From: Variovorax paradoxus
Lineage (GTDB): Bacteria > Pseudomonadota > Gammaproteobacteria > Burkholderiales > Burkholderiaceae_C
DNA length: 64,000 nt
NCBI RefSeq assembly: GCF_009755665.1
Contig: NZ_CP046622.1
Coordinates: 868,001-932,000, forward strand
Reading direction: 5' to 3'
Positions 25,317-34,594 of this stretch are shown here, one piece after another (the first letter of the stretch is position 1; every line of letters begins with the position of its first letter). A program made the translations under genes and the position numbers. The notes beneath the pieces are model-generated. The model had not been told where the DNA came from, searched no databases, and worked only from the letters and a program-made list of their open reading frames with translations.

Positions 25317-25670
25317 TCAGGCGCGGCGCACTTCCATCACGCCATGCTCGCCGGCCTGCTCGTAGACCGAAGGCAAGCGCGCGGCCAGGTGCAAAAGAAT
25401 ACGCGGCGCCTGCCTCTTGACGGACCACCGCACCAGGATGCCGGCCACCACCAACGGCCCGCCGATCCACGGATGCCCGGCCAGAGCCGCGGCAATGCCC
25501 GGGCCGATGAGGGCGAGTGCCAACGCCGTCGCATGCATGCGGTGGGACACGAAGGGCACCGCCAGCGCGGGGTTGACGATGACCCGGAACCGCCCTTGCG
25601 GCAGCCCCTCGCGGAATTCCTCGAAAGGAATGTGTTCGGCGGTCTCCTGCGTGTCGTTATGGTGGCTCAT
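25317..25670 (-). CDS. Small membrane protein of unknown function
   Basis: 117 residues. A polar N-terminus (about 45 residues) is followed by two hydrophobic segments (about 46-63 and 67-83) and a basic cytoplasmic end. No family recognised. The start overlaps the stop of the EamA transporter (ATGA at 25667-25670), implying translational coupling and a shared transcript. Confidence 0.7.
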   Translation of the reverse strand: MSHHNDTQETAEHIPFEEFREGLPQGRFRVIVNPALAVPFVSHRMHATALALALIGPGIAAALAGHPWIGGPLVVAGILVRWSVKRQAPRILLHLAARLPSVYEQAGEHGVMEVRRA

Positions 25671-26728
25671 GGGCGCATTCTGGCGCCAAATGGCTGTGGG
25701 TCGGCTACTGCTGATTCGATGTGCCGGATGCGGCTTTTCATCGGCGCTCCCCCTTTGGAGAGATCAAAGACCTGCATCTCTTCCCAGCGGCCGATCGGGC
25801 CGGAGCCGAGGTCTACGCCTGGAGCCTGGTCAGGCGCGGTCCGCCGCGCGGGCACCGTCATCGCGACCACGCCCGCCACGATGCACGCGAGCCCGGCCCA
25901 TGCGGTGGGCGAGAGCGCCTCGCCGAGGAACACCACGCCGATCATCACGCCGATGGGCACGCGCAGGTAGGCCTGCGCGGCGGTCGACATCGGCCCGAGC
26001 GTCTTGATGAGCCGGAAGTAGATCGTGAAGGCAAGGGCCGTGGAGAGCACCGCGAGAGCCAGCACCGCCAACATCGAGCCGGCCGAAGGCGCCAGTGTCC
26101 ACGGCCGGTCGATCGCGAGGCTCGCGGGCAGCAGCATCGCCGCGCCGCAAAGCAGCGAACCCGCGGCCGGCACCATCGGATCGAGTCCCTTGAACACGCG
26201 GCCGAACATGGCGGCGCAGCCATAGCAGACGGCCGCCGCCACCAGCCCGATTTGCGCAAAGAGCGAATGCCCGAGGCCGTGCAGCGCCTCGACGCCGACG
26301 ATCAGGCAGATGCCCGCGAGGCCCGCGCACACGCCCAAGAGGCGGTGCAGCGTCGGCTTCTCGGCGCCGCCCATGCCCAGGCCCAGGAGGAAGATGAAGA
26401 TCGGCGACGTCGAGTTGAGGATGGCGGCGAGCCCGGCATCCACGCTGCGCTCGGCCCACGCGATGAGCGTGAACGGCAGCACGCTGTTCAAGCAGGCTTG
26501 CAGCGCGAAGCGGCGCCACATTGCGGGCTCCCGCGGCAGCCGCACGCCGCGCATGCGCAGCAGCGCGAGCAGCAGCAGGCCCGCAATCAGCGTGCGCGCC
26601 GCGATCAGCGTGACGGGCGGCAGCGTCTGCACGCCGATCTTGATGAAGGTGTACGAGGCGCCCCAGCAGGTGGCGAGCACGGCGAGCAGCATCCATTCGA
26701 AAGCGATGCGGGGTGGGGTCGTTGGCAT
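25667..26728 (-). CDS. EamA-family transporter (DMT superfamily)
   Basis: 353 residues from ATG at 26728. Ten hydrophobic helices in two EamA repeats (first: WMLLAVLATCWGASYTFIKIGV; second: AQIGLVAAAVCYGCAAMFGRVF) indicate a drug/metabolite exporter. After the last helix (ending at VVAMTVPARR) there is an unusual 55-60-residue polar tail with several Gly, Asp and Arg residues, longer than in usual EamA proteins. The tail ends at the coupled start of the next gene and may be a read-on extension. Substrate unknown. Confidence 0.9.
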   Translation of the reverse strand: MPTTPPRIAFEWMLLAVLATCWGASYTFIKIGVQTLPPVTLIAARTLIAGLLLLALLRMRGVRLPREPAMWRRFALQACLNSVLPFTLIAWAERSVDAGLAAILNSTSPIFIFLLGLGMGGAEKPTLHRLLGVCAGLAGICLIVGVEALHGLGHSLFAQIGLVAAAVCYGCAAMFGRVFKGLDPMVPAAGSLLCGAAMLLPASLAIDRPWTLAPSAGSMLAVLALAVLSTALAFTIYFRLIKTLGPMSTAAQAYLRVPIGVMIGVVFLGEALSPTAWAGLACIVAGVVAMTVPARRTAPDQAPGVDLGSGPIGRWEEMQVFDLSKGGAPMKSRIRHIESAVADPQPFGARMRP

Positions 26729-26888
26729 GGTGCGCCGATCATCGAGAGTCTGCGGGACGGACACTTCGGCCTGCAACGAAACGTGCGCGCCCTCGGCCTA
26801 CGCAAAAGTCCGCTGTCGGCTGTAGAACGCCGGGCCGGCGCCAGGAGAGTCTTCGCCGCAGACTCAAACTTCGAATGAAAGGCTTTGC

Positions 26889-27173
26889 ATGCGCGCCAAC
26901 GACAAATCGCTGTCCGGACCCGTTGCCGATGAACTGACGCCACTGGAAATTTCCCAGGCCGTTCTTGAGGGCGAAGAAAACCCGAACACGGCGCGGCCGC
27001 TCACGCCGCTCGAACGGGCCGCCACGGGCATCGGAACGGGAAGCGGACAACGCTCGTCGCTCGGCCGCATGCTGTGCAGCCCCGCGGTGGCTTGGGGCGC
27101 CGCGGCCGTGGCGGGCCTGGGCCTTCTCGCCGCGCTGGCCTATGCAAAGCGGGAGTCCACGTTCAGGCCTTGA
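26889..27173 (+). CDS. Small predicted membrane protein
   Basis: 94 residues. A polar N-terminal half (about 1-60, rich in Glu, Pro, Thr) precedes one transmembrane helix (about 66-86, AVAWGAAAVAGLGLLAALAYA) and a short basic end. ATG is preceded by AAAGG. No family recognised; codon usage is in line with neighbours. It stands alone between the EamA transporter (divergent) and the oxygenase-like gene. Confidence 0.6.
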   Translation: MRANDKSLSGPVADELTPLEISQAVLEGEENPNTARPLTPLERAATGIGTGSGQRSSLGRMLCSPAVAWGAAAVAGLGLLAALAYAKRESTFRP

Positions 27174-27214
27174 CGCCGCCCGCGGCGAAGGCGGGCACGC
27201 GGAACCTGCCTCAC

Positions 27215-27220
27215 TACACT
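27215..27220 (+). promoter_or_regulatory. -10-like box 7 nt before the oxygenase-like start
   Basis: TACACT followed by 7 nt and then ATG at 27228; no Shine-Dalgarno sequence. Suggests a leaderless transcript. Confidence 0.45.
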
Positions 27221-27227
27221 GCTGCGG

Positions 27228-27971
27228 ATGAGCCTTCCCACTCCACCGCATCGCGTGCGAGAAGACCACCTCGTTTCCCACTTCCTGAGCGGCGACGCCA
27301 TGCGCAGCCGCAGCGTGAGCGATGTGGTGTTGTCAGGTAGGGTCGATGTGCCCGCGCCCCCCGCACGCCTCATTGCAGATTGGGAGCGCGAGGTTTCCTC
27401 GCGCCTGACGCTGGAGCCCGGCGATGTCGAGCCCTTGCCGCTGGCGCGCGCGCGTGCGCGCTGGCCCGACTACGCACGCTGCGTGCAGGCCGCGGCGGAG
27501 TGGACGCGCGCACTCGGCCTGGGCGACATGCTTGCGTCGAGCGACGTGGCCCTCATGGCTTGCCGCGGTGCGAGGTACCACCACGATGCTGCGCAATACG
27601 GCGGTGCGGCCTTCTGCAATCTCTTCGTGAGCGAAGACAAGGGGCTGGACGTGCACTTTGCTGCCACGGGCCATCGCGTTCCGCTTGCGCGCGGCACGGT
27701 CCTGGCCTTCGACACTGGCCAGCCTCATGCGGTGGTTCCGCGCGGCGGCAGTGGTTTCGATGCGGCCAGCTTCGGCCCGGAGCAAGACTGCACCCTGGTG
27801 TTCCTTACCTGGGAGCTGCCCATTGAAGATGCCCGCGTGGCGCGCGCACTCGGCGTTGCGTTCGACGTCGATTCTTCAACCGCATCGCAACTGCATGAAG
27901 AGCAGGTGAGGGTGAACGGCAAGCGAGCAACCGTGTGCCCCGAATCCGGCCGATGGGCGCCGTTCGACTGA
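27228..27971 (+). CDS. 2OG-Fe(II) oxygenase-like protein
   Basis: 247 residues. The C-terminal half looks like a double-stranded beta-helix dioxygenase: an HxD pair (His118-His119-Asp120 in RYHHDAAQYGG) and a distal His167 (FDTGQPHAVVPR) after the typical RGTVLAFDTG turn. This order and spacing (about 48 residues) fit the Fe(II) facial triad. The N-terminal half is unassigned. Substrate unknown; residues suggest but do not prove activity. Confidence 0.65.
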   Translation: MSLPTPPHRVREDHLVSHFLSGDAMRSRSVSDVVLSGRVDVPAPPARLIADWEREVSSRLTLEPGDVEPLPLARARARWPDYARCVQAAAEWTRALGLGDMLASSDVALMACRGARYHHDAAQYGGAAFCNLFVSEDKGLDVHFAATGHRVPLARGTVLAFDTGQPHAVVPRGGSGFDAASFGPEQDCTLVFLTWELPIEDARVARALGVAFDVDSSTASQLHEEQVRVNGKRATVCPESGRWAPFD

Positions 27972-28078
27972 GAAACATCGGCAATGCATTACCAATGCAT
28001 TACTGATTCACCACCAATGCCTACCAAGGTTCGCATCGCTGCTACATCGCGGTGTCATGGCTGCTTCGTATGCTTGAA

Positions 28079-28100
28079 GCCGCCTTGATGCATTGGCGGC
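28079..28100. repeat. GC-rich inverted repeat in the gap before the phospholipase locus
   Basis: GCCGCC, ten-base loop, GGCGGC. No T tract follows, so a terminator is doubtful. The 192-bp gap (27972-28163) also contains two near-direct copies of AATGCATTAC (around 27985-28006); nothing else is seen. Confidence 0.3.
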
Positions 28101-28163
28101 GGAGACACTGCCGTTCGTCAAGGCCATCCAAATTGCCTCGGCGAAATCAGGAGTGACTCATCC

Positions 28164-28385
28164 ATGCATTCACGGCTTTTGTATCTGCGCGCGCCGCTCG
28201 CGCTGTTGGTCCTCGCTTGCGCGTTGAGCGCATGCGGCGGTGGTGATGGCGGTGGCGGAAGTGGCGGCTTCAGCGCCAGCGCCAGCGCGAAGGACAGCGG
28301 CGACAACACGGCCAAGACCGACCCCGCATCTACCACGCCCGACCCGGGCAACAACAGCGAACCCACCGTCAGCTACGCCCCCTGA
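28164..28385 (+). CDS. Small Gly-rich lipoprotein
   Basis: 73 residues. Lipoprotein signal with a LSAC lipobox, then a Gly-rich stretch (CGGGDGGGGSGG) and a Ser/Thr/Asp/Pro-rich disordered tail. Such short lipoproteins have no known function. AGGAG lies 12 nt before the ATG. It precedes the phospholipase C gene by 37 nt and may share its transcript. Confidence 0.6.
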   Translation: MHSRLLYLRAPLALLVLACALSACGGGDGGGGSGGFSASASAKDSGDNTAKTDPASTTPDPGNNSEPTVSYAP

Positions 28386-28422
28386 AGGCGCGCGCATCAT
28401 CAACACCTGAAACCGACCCACC

Positions 28423-30822
28423 ATGACCACACGTCGCAAGTTTCTACAGAGCGCCACGGGCACCGGCATTGCAGCCGCCACGCTGGCCACCTTTCCGCCC
28501 AGCATTCGTCGCGCGCTGGCCATTCCGGCGCATCACGAAACCGGCACCATCAAGGACGTGAAGCACGTCGTTCTGCTGATGCAGGAGAACCGCTCTTTCG
28601 ACAGCTACTTCGGCACCTTCAAGGGCGTGCGCGGCTATGGCGACCGCTTTGCCATTCCGGCGCCCAATGGCAAGACCATCTTCCATCAGACCTATACCAA
28701 GACATCGCCGCCCAGCACCTATGTGCCATACCGCCTGGACGAGAGCAAGGGCAACGCGCAGCGCGCGGGCAGCACGCCGCACAGCTGGTCCGACTCGCAG
28801 GCCGCATGGGACCACGGCCGCATGTTCAAGTGGCCGGACTCGAAGAACCTGCTGTCGATGGGCTACTACGACACCGCGGAAGTGCCTTTCCAGCGGGCGC
28901 TGGCCGAGGCCTTTACGCTTTGCGACCACTACCACTGCGGCATGCACACCGGCACCATTGCCAACCGCCTGTTCTACTGGAGCGGCACCAACGGCCCCAA
29001 CGGCACCAGCCCGGTCGATGGAAGCAAGGTGCAGCTGGCGGTACTCAACAACCAGTTCAACGCGGGCAACGACATCGGCGCCTCCACCGAAGGCTGGACC
29101 TGGACCACCTATGCCGACCGGCTCGAAAAAGCCGGCGTCAAATGGAAGGTCTACCAGAGCCTGATCGACAACTTCGGCTGCAACGAGATGATGAGCTTCA
29201 GGCACTGGCGCACCGCCATCGAGCAGATGCCCGAAGCCCGCCGCCCCGTGTACGTGCCCGCCACCGACATCACGCAGCCGGTCACCGCCGCGGGGCCGTT
29301 TTATGACCCGGCCATCGATGACCCGCTCAGCCCGCTGGCCAAGGGCTTCGGCAACACCATGCCGTATGGCTTTCTCGAAACCTTCCGTGAAGACATTCGC
29401 AACGGCACCTTGCCGGCAGTGTCGTGGATCATTTCGCCGTCTGCCTACAGCGAGCACCCCGGCCCATCGAGCCCGGCCAAGGGCGGCTGGTATGTGCAGG
29501 AAGTGCTGGACGCACTCACCTCCAACCCCGAGGTGTGGAGCAAGACCGTGCTGCTCATCAATTTCGACGAGAACGACGGCTTCTTCGACCACCTGCCTTC
29601 GCCCGCGGCACCATCGCGCAACCCCGACGGAACGCTTGCCGGCGCCACCACCATGGCCGAGGCCGACGTGGCCGTCGAATATCACAACTACACGCCGGCC
29701 ACGCCGCGGCAACCCGCCATGGACGGCCGCCCCTACGGCCCTGGCCCGCGCGTGCCGATGTGGGTGGTGTCGCCGTGGAGCCGCGGCGGCTGGGTCAACT
29801 CGCAGGTGTGCGACCACACCTCGACGCTCATGTTCCTGGAAAAGTGCTTCGGCGTGGCCGAACCGCAAATCAGCAAATACCGCCGCTCTGTTTGCAGCGA
29901 CCTCACCAGCGCCTTCAACTTCGAGCGCCCCAACGACGAGCCTTTGCCCACCCTGGCCGGCCGCAAGACCAAGGCCGAGGCCGACGCGCTCACCGCCGCG
30001 CAGCAGACCATGCCGAGCATCGTGCCCACGGCCGATGCCGCGTTGCCCGTGCAGGCAACCGGCGTGCGGCCCTCGCGTGCGCTGCCCTACGAGCTGCACA
30101 CCAGCGCCCGCAGCGATTCGCTCAACGGCCGAGTTCAGCTGCTGTTCGCCAACAGCGGCAAGGCGGCCGCGGTGTTCCACGTGTACGACAAGCTGCACCT
30201 TTCGGACAGCCTGCCGCGCCGCTATGCAGTCGAGCCCGGCAAGCAGCTCGACGGCTACTGGAACGCCATGACCGACAACGCCGGCCTGTACGACCTGTGG
30301 GTGCTCGGCCCCAACGGCTTTCACCGGCAGTTCAAGGGCGACCTCAACCGCCTGCGCGCCGGCGGTGCGGCCGCGCCAGAAATTCGCGTGGGCTACGACG
30401 CGCGCCGCGGCGACATCTACCTGCAGATGCGCAACGACGGCCGGCGCGATTGCCGCTTTACCGTGCAGTCGAACAAGGCCTACCCGCGGCCCGACGCTTA
30501 CCAGGCCGGCGGCAAGGACCGCCATGAAGACCGCGAAGACGACGACAACGACCGCCGCCACGGCAACGACCGGAACAACGCCCACGGCGGCCACGGCAAC
30601 AACGGCATCTACCGCCCCCATCCCGACGGCTCATGGCGCGTTCGCGTCAAGGGCGGCGGCGACACCGCCATGCGCTGGAGCCTGGACTCCAGCGGCCAGT
30701 GGTACGACTTTGTGGTGACGTGCGATGCCGACCCGTCTTTCTACCGGCGCTTTGCCGGCCGCATCGAGACCGGCCGGCATTCGGTGAGCGACCCGGCCAT
30801 GGGGCTGCCAGACCGCTTCTGA
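28423..30822 (+). CDS. Tat-exported phospholipase C, phosphocholine-specific type
   Basis: 799 residues. Twin-arginine signal TTRRKFLQSAT at 2-12 directs export of the folded enzyme. The phosphoesterase domain (about 45-500) has VVLLMQENRSFDSYFG with the catalytic region, the HCGMHTGTIANRLFYWSGTNGP segment and NFDENDGFFDH. The C-terminal part holds the bacterial phospholipase C repeats (SLNGRVQLLFANSGKAAAVFHVYD, then DAMRWS-like end). It hydrolyses phosphatidylcholine or sphingomyelin to phosphocholine. A roughly 38-residue His/Asp/Asn/Arg-rich insert (about 696-733) interrupts the last domain. Confidence 0.9.
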   Translation: MTTRRKFLQSATGTGIAAATLATFPPSIRRALAIPAHHETGTIKDVKHVVLLMQENRSFDSYFGTFKGVRGYGDRFAIPAPNGKTIFHQTYTKTSPPSTYVPYRLDESKGNAQRAGSTPHSWSDSQAAWDHGRMFKWPDSKNLLSMGYYDTAEVPFQRALAEAFTLCDHYHCGMHTGTIANRLFYWSGTNGPNGTSPVDGSKVQLAVLNNQFNAGNDIGASTEGWTWTTYADRLEKAGVKWKVYQSLIDNFGCNEMMSFRHWRTAIEQMPEARRPVYVPATDITQPVTAAGPFYDPAIDDPLSPLAKGFGNTMPYGFLETFREDIRNGTLPAVSWIISPSAYSEHPGPSSPAKGGWYVQEVLDALTSNPEVWSKTVLLINFDENDGFFDHLPSPAAPSRNPDGTLAGATTMAEADVAVEYHNYTPATPRQPAMDGRPYGPGPRVPMWVVSPWSRGGWVNSQVCDHTSTLMFLEKCFGVAEPQISKYRRSVCSDLTSAFNFERPNDEPLPTLAGRKTKAEADALTAAQQTMPSIVPTADAALPVQATGVRPSRALPYELHTSARSDSLNGRVQLLFANSGKAAAVFHVYDKLHLSDSLPRRYAVEPGKQLDGYWNAMTDNAGLYDLWVLGPNGFHRQFKGDLNRLRAGGAAAPEIRVGYDARRGDIYLQMRNDGRRDCRFTVQSNKAYPRPDAYQAGGKDRHEDREDDDNDRRHGNDRNNAHGGHGNNGIYRPHPDGSWRVRVKGGGDTAMRWSLDSSGQWYDFVVTCDADPSFYRRFAGRIETGRHSVSDPAMGLPDRF

Positions 30823-30838
30823 CGGCGACCGCCGGGGC

Positions 30839-31783
30839 CTATGGCAGCAGCCTCGCAACCGAATCCGTGAACGACGGAATATCGGTTTCGGTGTGCGTTG
30901 TCGAGTAGGTGGTTTCTTCCACCGTCAGGCCCTGGTACACGCGCCCCAGCAACCGGTTGAATATCGAGCCGACAGGGCCCGAGTTGCATTCGACCGGATC
31001 GCTGCAGCGCGTAAGGATGAGCGTGGCGGGCAGGGGCCGGCCGTTGAGCGAGTCGTGCATCTGCTGCTCGAGGTTCTCGTACTCCGGCCCCTGGTGCGCA
31101 TACGCACCCTCGAACGACAGGAAGTGCGAGAACGTCAAGCTGCCCGCCGCCCCTTCGAGAAACAGCGCAATGCCCGCCATGCTCCCGCTCAGCGACAGGC
31201 CGGTGAGCATGCGCCTGCCTGTGTCGGCGCGGTACTTCGCTTCGATGAGCGGCACCAGCTCCTGCGTCAGAAAGTCGTGGTACGCCCTGGCGCCGGGCAG
31301 GGTGTAGTCCTGCTCGCGGCGCGACGTGCCGCCAATGCCGACCAGGATTGCCTGCGTTCCGCGGCTTTCGAGAATGTCTTTGAAGTTGGAAAAGCGCGTG
31401 CCGGGCGGGTTGAACACCGCGTCGCCGTCCAGCGCATAAATGATGGGGTAGCGCGTTGAGCTGCCGTCGTAAGAGGCGGGCAGGTAGATCTCGAGCGGAT
31501 AGCTTGCGCCGGTCTTGGCCGAGGCAATGCTGTCGGAGACCACGCGGCTGGTTGCCGGAGGCGGATCGACCGGCTCAGCGGGTGGGGGCGCGGGCGGTGT
31601 AGCGGGCGTGTCCGGCGGTGCGGCGGGCGTGTTGCTCGGCGGAGGCGCGGTACCCACCGAGGCAATGGGAAGCGCGGCGCCACCACCTCCGCCACCCCCG
31701 CCGCCGCAGCTCGACATGCCGAGCACCAACGCCCAGCCCCCGACGAACACGAACGCGCGCAGCGCTCGTCCAAGTTGCCGCAT
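30839..31783 (-). CDS. Secreted lipoprotein esterase (esterase D-like alpha/beta hydrolase)
   Basis: 314 residues. The lipoprotein signal ends at SSC, followed by a run of nine Gly and a Pro/Ala-rich linker to residue 80. The catalytic domain begins YPLEIYLPASYDG, with DGDAVFNP near 120 and the nucleophile elbow TGLSLSGSMAG near 192 (GxSxSG rather than GxSxGG). The fold matches the esterase D/Fes family, which hydrolyses carboxyl esters including siderophores; substrate unknown. It converges on the phospholipase gene with a 16-bp gap. Confidence 0.82.
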   Translation of the reverse strand: MRQLGRALRAFVFVGGWALVLGMSSCGGGGGGGGGAALPIASVGTAPPPSNTPAAPPDTPATPPAPPPAEPVDPPPATSRVVSDSIASAKTGASYPLEIYLPASYDGSSTRYPIIYALDGDAVFNPPGTRFSNFKDILESRGTQAILVGIGGTSRREQDYTLPGARAYHDFLTQELVPLIEAKYRADTGRRMLTGLSLSGSMAGIALFLEGAAGSLTFSHFLSFEGAYAHQGPEYENLEQQMHDSLNGRPLPATLILTRCSDPVECNSGPVGSIFNRLLGRVYQGLTVEETTYSTTHTETDIPSFTDSVARLLP

Positions 31784-31938
31784 CGCAACTCCTCGATCGA
31801 TTGTGGTTGCAGAGAAATGCCGTCAGGCGCCACGTCGACAAAGTGCGCGCGCAAGCCAATACAGCCTCTCTTCAGAATGCCACACGAGCCCGCCGTTGGG
31901 GGCCGATAGAGGGGTAGCTCAGACCTGAAACACTCGTA

Positions 31939-32754
31939 TCAATCCCATGCGGGCGAAAGGCCTGCGGGGTCCGTCAGCCGCTCGCCGCGGTCGAGCGCGG
32001 CAATCTGCGCCATCTCGGCGTCCGCCAGCCGCAGCTGCTGCGCCTTCAGGTTGCTTTCGAGGTTGGCGCGTTGCGTTGATGACGGAATGACCGCGTAGCC
32101 CAGCTGCATGGCCCACGCCAGCACCACCTGCGCGGTGGTCGCGTTGTGCGCCTTGGCAATCGCCTCGATCACCGGGTCGGCCAGCACCTTGCCGTAGGCC
32201 AGTGTCATGTAAGAAGTGATGTGAATGCCCTGGCTCTTCGCAAACTCTGCCACCTTGCGGTTCTGCAGATAGGGGTGCAGCTCGATCTGGTTGGTGGCAA
32301 TGTTCTGCGCGCCCACGGCTGCAATGGCCTCCTTCATCAGTGCGATGTTGAAGTTGGAAATGCCGATTTGCCGCGTGAGCCCCTGCGCCTTGGCATCGGC
32401 CAGCGCGCCCATGAACTCTGCCACCGGCACCGCGTTGCCGGGCGATGGCCAGTGGATGAGCGTCAGGTCGACATGGTCTGTGCGCAGTTTGGCAAGGCTT
32501 TCTTTCAGGCTGGGCACCAGCTTGTCTTTCGCGTAGTTGTCCGTCCAGATCTTGGTCGTGATGAAAAGCTTGCTGCGCGGCACGCCGCTTTCGGCAATGG
32601 CCTGGCCCACCTCGGCCTCGTTGCCGTAGATCTGCGCCGTGTCGATGAGTCGGTAGCCCAGGTCGAGCCCGTTCTTCACAGAGTCGATCACCACCTGGCC
32701 CTTCAGGCGAAAGGTGCCGAGACCGAAGGCGGGAATGGTGTTGTCGGTTGTCAT
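31939..32754 (-). CDS. dkgB: 2,5-diketo-D-gluconate reductase B (aldo/keto reductase)
   Basis: 271 residues from ATG at 32754. Very close to E. coli DkgB over the whole length: [16 protein letters not shown] at the N-terminus, [13 protein letters not shown] (catalytic Asp and Tyr), TTKIW with the catalytic Lys, LIHWPSPGN with the His, and [17 protein letters not shown] for NADPH. It reduces methylglyoxal, 2,5-diketo-gluconate and other carbonyls. It lies 49 nt downstream of an MFS exporter on the same strand and probably shares its transcript. Confidence 0.93.
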   Translation of the reverse strand: MTTDNTIPAFGLGTFRLKGQVVIDSVKNGLDLGYRLIDTAQIYGNEAEVGQAIAESGVPRSKLFITTKIWTDNYAKDKLVPSLKESLAKLRTDHVDLTLIHWPSPGNAVPVAEFMGALADAKAQGLTRQIGISNFNIALMKEAIAAVGAQNIATNQIELHPYLQNRKVAEFAKSQGIHITSYMTLAYGKVLADPVIEAIAKAHNATTAQVVLAWAMQLGYAVIPSSTQRANLESNLKAQQLRLADAEMAQIAALDRGERLTDPAGLSPAWD

Positions 32755-32803
32755 GATGTTGTTCGTCCTTATGCGTTTCAAAAAAGAGAAAGAAGAGGGC
32801 CGC

Positions 32804-34006
32804 TCAGTGCCCCACCGGCACCGGGCCCGAAGCCCGCACCGGAATGCCGGCACGGCGGTCGAGTGTTCCGCTCCACTGCGTGAGCGCCAGCGACACCAGC
32901 ACCACCAGCGCGCCAATCCACGGCGTGTGCATCAAGCCAAGATGCGTCACGATCAGCCCGCCCACCCATGCTGCGAGCGCAATGCCAAGGTTGAACGCCG
33001 CAATGTTCAGGCCCGAGGCCACGTCTACCGCCTGCGGCGTAAAGCGCTCGGCCTGCTTCACCACATACACCTGCAGCCCCGGCACGTTGCCGAAAGCCAC
33101 CGCGCCCCACATCAGCACCGCCACCAGCGCCAGCCACTTGTGCGGCGCTGCAAAGTTGAACACCAGCAGCACCGCGGCCAGCAGCGCAAAGATGATCTTC
33201 AGCGCCGGAATCGGCCCCATGCGGTCGGCCAGCCTGCCGCCCCAGATGTTGCCCACCGCCACCGACACACCGTACACCAGCATCACCCAGCCCACAGCGC
33301 CCGCGCTGAAGCCCGACACCTCCGTGAGGATGGGCGCCAGAAACGTGAACGGAATGAACGAGCCGCCGTAGCCGATCGCCGTCTTGGCATACACCAGCAA
33401 GAGCCGCGGCTCCGCCAGCACCTTGGCCTGCTGCGCCAGCGAGGCCGGCGGCGTGTGGCGGATGTTGCCGGGAACAAAAACCCAGCTGCCGACAAACGCA
33501 ATGACGCCCAGCGCAGACACCGCCAGAAAAGTCTCGCGCCAGCCAAAGTGCTGCCCGATGAACGTGCCCAGCGGCACACCCGTAACCAGCGCCACCGTGA
33601 GCCCGGTGAACATGATGGCAATCGCGCTCGCGGCCTTTTCCTTCGGCACCAGGCCCGTGGCAATGGTCGAGCCAATCGAGAAGAACACCCCGTGTGCCAG
33701 CCCCGTGAGCACGCGGGCGGCAACCAGCGATTCATAACTCGGCGCCTGCCACGCCAGCAAGTTGCCGAGCGTGAACAGCGCCATCAACCCGAGCAGCAGC
33801 GCCTTGCGCGGCAGCTTGCCCGTGAGCGCGGTGAGCACCGGCGCACCGACGGCGACGCCCAGTGCATAGAGGCTGACCAGCAGGCCGGCGGAGGGAAGGC
33901 CGATGCCGAGATCAGCAGCGACTGTGGGGATGAGGCCAACGATGACGAACTCGGTCGTCCCGATGGCGAAGGCGCTGAGGGTCAGCGCGAGTAGGGCGAT
34001 TGGCAT
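32804..34006 (-). CDS. MFS exporter (AraJ/YdhP-like)
   Basis: 400 residues with 12 hydrophobic segments. The motif [24 protein letters not shown] at the N-terminus and the [11 protein letters not shown] loop between helices 2 and 3 are typical of the DHA1 arabinose-efflux-like group that exports sugars, nucleosides or drugs. First gene of a likely two-gene operon with dkgB. Its 240-bp upstream region is shared with the divergent small gene at 34246. Confidence 0.92.
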   Translation of the reverse strand: MPIALLALTLSAFAIGTTEFVIVGLIPTVAADLGIGLPSAGLLVSLYALGVAVGAPVLTALTGKLPRKALLLGLMALFTLGNLLAWQAPSYESLVAARVLTGLAHGVFFSIGSTIATGLVPKEKAASAIAIMFTGLTVALVTGVPLGTFIGQHFGWRETFLAVSALGVIAFVGSWVFVPGNIRHTPPASLAQQAKVLAEPRLLLVYAKTAIGYGGSFIPFTFLAPILTEVSGFSAGAVGWVMLVYGVSVAVGNIWGGRLADRMGPIPALKIIFALLAAVLLVFNFAAPHKWLALVAVLMWGAVAFGNVPGLQVYVVKQAERFTPQAVDVASGLNIAAFNLGIALAAWVGGLIVTHLGLMHTPWIGALVVLVSLALTQWSGTLDRRAGIPVRASGPVPVGH

Positions 34007-34245
34007 GAGGCACTCCTGAATGGGTTAGGAGGAGTGTCTTGGGATTACCTTTGCGGATAAATGGGGGTTGGAGCAGAAGATAGTTGCGTCTGAATCAAGT
34101 ATCAGTGCGAGGTTCGTTCTCGTTCGGTGGAGCGAATGAGCCTGGAAAGATGAAAGCTCGTCGATATACTGCGCCCCGTCGCGTCCGATGGCGTGGCCGG
34201 GTTTGGAAGCCTGATGAAACCTCTGCGAACCTTGGAGACCATTTC

Positions 34246-34566
34246 ATGGCTGAATCTTCCCGCGCGCGTCCGCAATCTCGCATTTCTTCTGCCTCTTCTC
34301 TCGACGCCGAATTCGACGCACTCGCTCTGCAAGCCTGCGACGATGCCGGCGCCCTCAACGACGTAGTACGCGCCTACACGGCGCTCGAAAAGCTCATCGA
34401 CACCAGCGCCCTGAGTGACTGCGAAGTACTCACCCCAAGCCGCACCGAACTGAGCGCCTTGCTGCGCCTGCTCAACGACGCCCTGCTGGTTCGCATCAAC
34501 ACCGTCAACGCCGCCACTGGCATGGTCCACGAAGCGCTTCAACGGAACACTACCGGCGCCATGTAG
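34246..34566 (+). CDS. Hypothetical protein
   Basis: 106 residues from ATG at 34246, supported by GGAGA 8 nt upstream; the reading from 34084 has no ribosome site. The sequence is a soluble, largely helical protein (FDALALQACDDAGALNDVVRAYTALEKLID) with a Leu-rich C-terminal half; no motif recognised. It lies 28 nt before the AraC-type regulator and may be co-transcribed with it. Confidence 0.5.
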   Translation: MAESSRARPQSRISSASSLDAEFDALALQACDDAGALNDVVRAYTALEKLIDTSALSDCEVLTPSRTELSALLRLLNDALLVRINTVNAATGMVHEALQRNTTGAM

Positions 34567-34594
34567 CGCCAGTTTTCTCTCCACAACACAGCCG

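Noticed and set aside
28444..30621. A 725-codon open frame on the minus strand
   Set aside because: Exactly antisense to the phospholipase C gene, with no motif or ribosome site.
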